Assembly: GCF_003697815.1 (NCBI RefSeq)
Contig: NZ_RDQG01000085.1
Coordinates: 62,001 to 126,000, forward strand
Direction: 5' to 3'
Source: Halalkalicoccus subterraneus
Lineage (GTDB): Archaea; Halobacteriota; Halobacteria; Halobacteriales; Halalkalicoccaceae
DNA: 64,000 bases
This document shows, one piece after another, positions 63,122 through 64,000 of this stretch. The notes below the pieces were generated by a model. That model was not told the DNA's origin. It saw only the letters and a program-made list of their open reading frames with translations, and did no database searches. The stretch's first letter is position 1. Each line of letters begins with the position of its first letter. The translations under genes were made by a program, and so were the position numbers.

Positions 63122-63967
63122 TCAGAAAAACAGCGCCGGAATCGTGTTCCGGAAGATGTTGAGCGAGATAACGAACAGAAGCGTGATGACGAACCACGTG
63201 AATTTCTGCTCGTCGATCTCGATGCGTCGTAGATAGGTCCCAAGCAACAAGCCCACGATAGTGACGACGGCGATAACCGACCCGAGCCAGAGGCGATACG
63301 GCGTCATCAGGTCGGTAAAGAACGTCATCACTACGAGACGAGTAGCGAAAATCGTCCCGAGCGTCATCGAAAGCCCGCCAATGTACCGCTCCGCGTCGCG
63401 TTCGAACGTATGGAAATACGCCGGGAGAACCGGACCGAGGTTCGCAGCGGCAAGCAGGAATCCCTCGAGGAGTCCAATACCACCGAGCGCAACGGGATGG
63501 TGAGCCTCCTCGATGACGACGAAGTTCTTCACCACCTGGAAGACGACATACCCCAGGACGATCAGCCCGATGAGAAACGGGACGAGTGGCCCAGTGCTAA
63601 ACCACGAGAGAAAAGCCACACCGATGAGAGTCCCGACGATAGCGAGACCAAGCAGTGGCCACTCCTTCCGAACGAACTCGATACCGGTGCCCGTTTCACC
63701 CATCTGAAACACGTTGACCATCAATGGCGGGACGGCCAGAACGACAACCGTGAGCGTCGGATCAATAACACTAGCGAAGACGGGTGTCACGATCAGCGAG
63801 AACCCGAACCCGAGCATACCCATGACCGTCCCAGCGAGGATTGCAATGCCAATGAATAGAACGAAGAGTCCCACTGAAACGTCCGACTGAATCCCTTGCG
63901 TGACGTTCTCTGCACCCGGAAAGAGCACGATTGCTACGGTGATAACGGCGAGTGTCGCTCCCGTCAT
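63122..63967 (-). CDS. TauE/SafE-family (TSUP) membrane permease, possibly continuing past the window edge
   Basis: A 281-residue protein from ATG 63,967 with about eight helices. AILAGTVMGMLGFGFSLIVT PVFA opens the first TSUP half. GGIGLLEGFLLAAANLGPVL and GLSMTLGTIFATRLVVMTFF form the second. The family exports sulfite, sulfoacetate or other anions, and the substrate is unknown. The frame stays open upstream to base 64,000 (LLDFQYREVL), so an earlier start beyond the window is possible. No partner gene is visible. Confidence 0.82.
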   Translation of the reverse strand: MTGATLAVITVAIVLFPGAENVTQGIQSDVSVGLFVLFIGIAILAGTVMGMLGFGFSLIVTPVFASVIDPTLTVVVLAVPPLMVNVFQMGETGTGIEFVRKEWPLLGLAIVGTLIGVAFLSWFSTGPLVPFLIGLIVLGYVVFQVVKNFVVIEEAHHPVALGGIGLLEGFLLAAANLGPVLPAYFHTFERDAERYIGGLSMTLGTIFATRLVVMTFFTDLMTPYRLWLGSVIAVVTIVGLLLGTYLRRIEIDEQKFTWFVITLLFVISLNIFRNTIPALFF

Positions 63968-64000
63968 CAGTACCTCGCGGTACTGGAAATCCAGAAGATT

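Overview
The window is haloarchaeal DNA. Proteins are acidic, several start regions are leaderless, and there are Tat signals with twin arginines, Tat lipoboxes, HTH_10 (bat-type) and DUF7342-type regulators, and haloarchaeal micro zinc-finger proteins. I cannot name the species. Most of the window (about 1-54 kb) reads as accessory DNA of plasmid, megaplasmid or genomic-island type. It carries toxin-antitoxin pairs, a VirD4/TraG fragment, a broken MCM-like helicase, virus-like small genes, a MITE, an IS605-type end remnant and an unusually high density of frameshifted or truncated genes. Two stretches look visibly more GC-rich: 29.2-33.0 kb (a GH97 glycosidase) and about 52-59.2 kb (a CoA-transferase remnant, a PHP protein, a recombinase and a four-gene operon).

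Layout. 0-3.5 kb: the 3' part of a Zn/Cd-type P-type ATPase, and a winged-helix/PIN gene pair. 3.5-6.9 kb: a DMT exporter, a bat-type regulator and a hypothetical gene. 7-13.5 kb: a micro zinc finger, a two-gene beta-helix surface-protein locus, a histidine-kinase remnant, a secreted protein, a second zinc finger and a universal stress protein. 13.7-20.2 kb: a lipoprotein sugar dehydrogenase, DUF5789-like protein, IS/conjugation remnants, vapBC and a frameshifted P450. 20.8-24.8 kb: a DUF7342/toxin-like pair, a VOC protein, a membrane protein and an acidic lipoprotein. 25-27 kb: virus-like fragments and a second vapBC. 27.4-33 kb: a second beta-helix copy, a MITE, an SOD remnant and GH97. 33.2-37.6 kb: the MCM remnant, small phage/plasmid-type genes, a YdjM-like hydrolase, XRE and PRC-barrel genes. 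37.9-43.1 kb: DUF389, a copper module (CopZ-like chaperone, CopB-type ATPase) and a TFS paralogue. 43.8-53.8 kb: a LOR protein, divergent ABC-2 genes, stress proteins, an ATP-grasp ligase, remnants and a PHP phosphoesterase. 53.9-59.4 kb: a serine recombinase, then an operon of sulfotransferase, DDAH-like amidinohydrolase, APS kinase-nucleotidyltransferase fusion and argininosuccinate synthase. tRNA-Thr(TGT) is at 59.6 kb. 60-64 kb: a polysaccharide deacetylase, an AstE/AspA-family protein with a membrane partner, and a TauE/SafE permease.

The strongest candidate for an undescribed system is the tight operon at 54,998-59,201. It joins PAPS-making chemistry, a sulfotransferase and two guanidino/ureido-handling enzymes, and has no argH. 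The same enzyme classes (amidino-enzyme, APS kinase, sulfotransferase) occur in cyanobacterial guanidinium-toxin clusters, so a sulfated guanidino or ureido metabolite is a reasonable guess. Other signals of note are a family of four 42-44 bp inverted repeats (cttgtgcaaca-N20-22-tgttgcacaag), a TFS paralogue without its catalytic acidic loop, and a dispersed RRGKK-containing gene fragment in three copies.
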